Shown in pieces: positions 63,530 through 64,000 of a stretch of DNA of 64,000 nt. Location: NCBI GenBank assembly GCA_022448245.1, contig JAKVCO010000011.1, positions 1 through 64,000 on the forward strand, given 5' to 3'. Within the stretch, counting starts at the first letter, position 1; each line of letters starts with the position of its first letter. The DNA comes from Paracoccaceae bacterium (GTDB lineage Bacteria > Pseudomonadota > Alphaproteobacteria > Rhodobacterales > Rhodobacteraceae). Made by a program: the position numbers and the translations under genes. The notes beneath the pieces were generated by a model. It was given only the letters and a program-made list of their open reading frames with translations. It was not told the origin of the DNA and did no database searches.

Positions 63530-64000
63530 GCTGATTGCAAAAAGCGCGGCTGAGGGTCTGTTGCCGATCTCCGGTCCCGGCGTTGAGGTGACGGAGCCCG
63601 CGATGGAAGTGTTGACCTCCTTGGGCGACATAGGTGGCCTCGCGGCATCTCTGAGAAAGGCCCACGGTCTTGCGCTGCCTGAGGCGGGCGGCATGACGGG
63701 CACCGAAGGCAAACGCTGTGTCTGGTTTGATCTGAGCCACGTGATGCTGATCGGACCGGAGCCCGGCGCGCTGAAAGGCGGCGCTGTCACCGATCAGACT
63801 GATGCGTGGTGCCGGGTACTGCTGACGGGGAGCCGCGTGGCCGAGATGCTGGCCTACCTCACGCCGCTTGATCTGCGCGAGGCCTCCTTCCCGATTGGGA
63901 GTGCTGCACGCACACAGGTTGGGCACATGAGCTCCCTCATTCTGCGCCACGAAGGCGGCTATGAGCTCTTCGTCTTCCGCTCCATGGCCGCGACGCTTGT
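63522..64000 (+). CDS. soxG: sarcosine oxidase, gamma subunit (partial)
   Basis: The frame opens with GTG at 63522 (VVKLIAKSAAEGLLPI), overlapping soxA by 8 bases after GGGGAG, and runs open to the window edge (159 codons). It shows the SoxG pattern (GKRCVWFDLSHVMLIGPEP, DLREASFPIGSAARTQVGH). About 20-40 residues of the C-terminus are missing. Confidence 0.9.
   Translation, partial: MVKLIAKSAAEGLLPISGPGVEVTEPAMEVLTSLGDIGGLAASLRKAHGLALPEAGGMTGTEGKRCVWFDLSHVMLIGPEPGALKGGAVTDQTDAWCRVLLTGSRVAEMLAYLTPLDLREASFPIGSAARTQVGHMSSLILRHEGGYELFVFRSMAATL

Noticed and set aside
1-64000. CRISPR array or prophage
   Set aside because: No regularly spaced repeats and no integrase, capsid or terminase-like genes were seen.

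Overview
The window is GC-rich, densely packed bacterial chromosome. Gene content points to a marine alphaproteobacterium of the Roseobacter group (Rhodobacterales). The indicators are a tolC neighbour with a PopZ-type N-terminus, a GTTC-N7-GTTC LexA box, an H-NOX/diguanylate cyclase pair, carnitine, trimethylamine-family and sarcosine catabolism genes, and several small proteins that look lineage-specific. It carries three tRNA genes (Cys, Leu, Glu). I see no CRISPR array, prophage or complete mobile element; a possible IS3-type inverted repeat lies at the left edge.

Layout. 0-6.6 kb: tRNA-Cys, a TolC-family protein, a long acidic PopZ-like protein, cobyric acid synthase (cobQ), a membrane-protein gene interrupted by an in-frame TGA, a small conserved gene and efp. 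6.6-15 kb: ygfZ with an exporter ABC half-transporter, a class V aminotransferase, a HisC-type aminotransferase and valS. 15-25 kb: membrane proteins of unknown function, a DUF2235 hydrolase, a thioesterase, divergent metF/metR, an inositol-phosphatase family gene, a GFA-type protein, rhomboid protease, tRNA-Leu, a gene with a decayed 3' end, a CoA-transferase and a lytic transglycosylase. 25-30 kb: metG with an MFS gene, yceI, an ImuA-like gene with a LexA box touching its start codon, and a von Willebrand-type protein.

30-46 kb: an aldo/keto reductase, then a carnitine-catabolism operon (BKACE enzyme, a 45-residue membrane peptide, a carnitine dehydrogenase-thioesterase fusion, SDR) facing an XRE regulator. 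It continues with a desaturase, DMT transporter, NUDIX and DUF983 genes. Next come an EF-hand protein and an ECF sigma operon with a membrane-anchored sensor, a PleD-like diguanylate cyclase with degenerate receivers, a HAD phosphatase, an MttB-family methyltransferase, and an H-NOX/diguanylate cyclase pair whose H-NOX lacks the expected heme-binding residues. 46-64 kb: tRNA-Glu, recJ, glpX and hom, a lipoprotein, a TetR regulator, a beta-hydroxyacid dehydrogenase, three Tad-type surface genes, glutamate dehydrogenase, and soxBDAG (soxG cut by the window edge).

How the genes fit together. Carnitine can be oxidised and cleaved to betainyl-CoA and then glycine betaine (31.4-34.8 kb). The MttB-family enzyme may take a methyl group from a quaternary amine, and tetrameric sarcosine oxidase turns sarcosine into glycine and a one-carbon unit on folate. 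metF, hom and glutamate dehydrogenase cover the one-carbon, methionine/threonine and ammonia branches. The genes between betaine and sarcosine are not in the window. Two c-di-GMP synthases and the Tad-type genes suggest control of surface attachment. All functional calls are from motifs read by eye; no database search was run.
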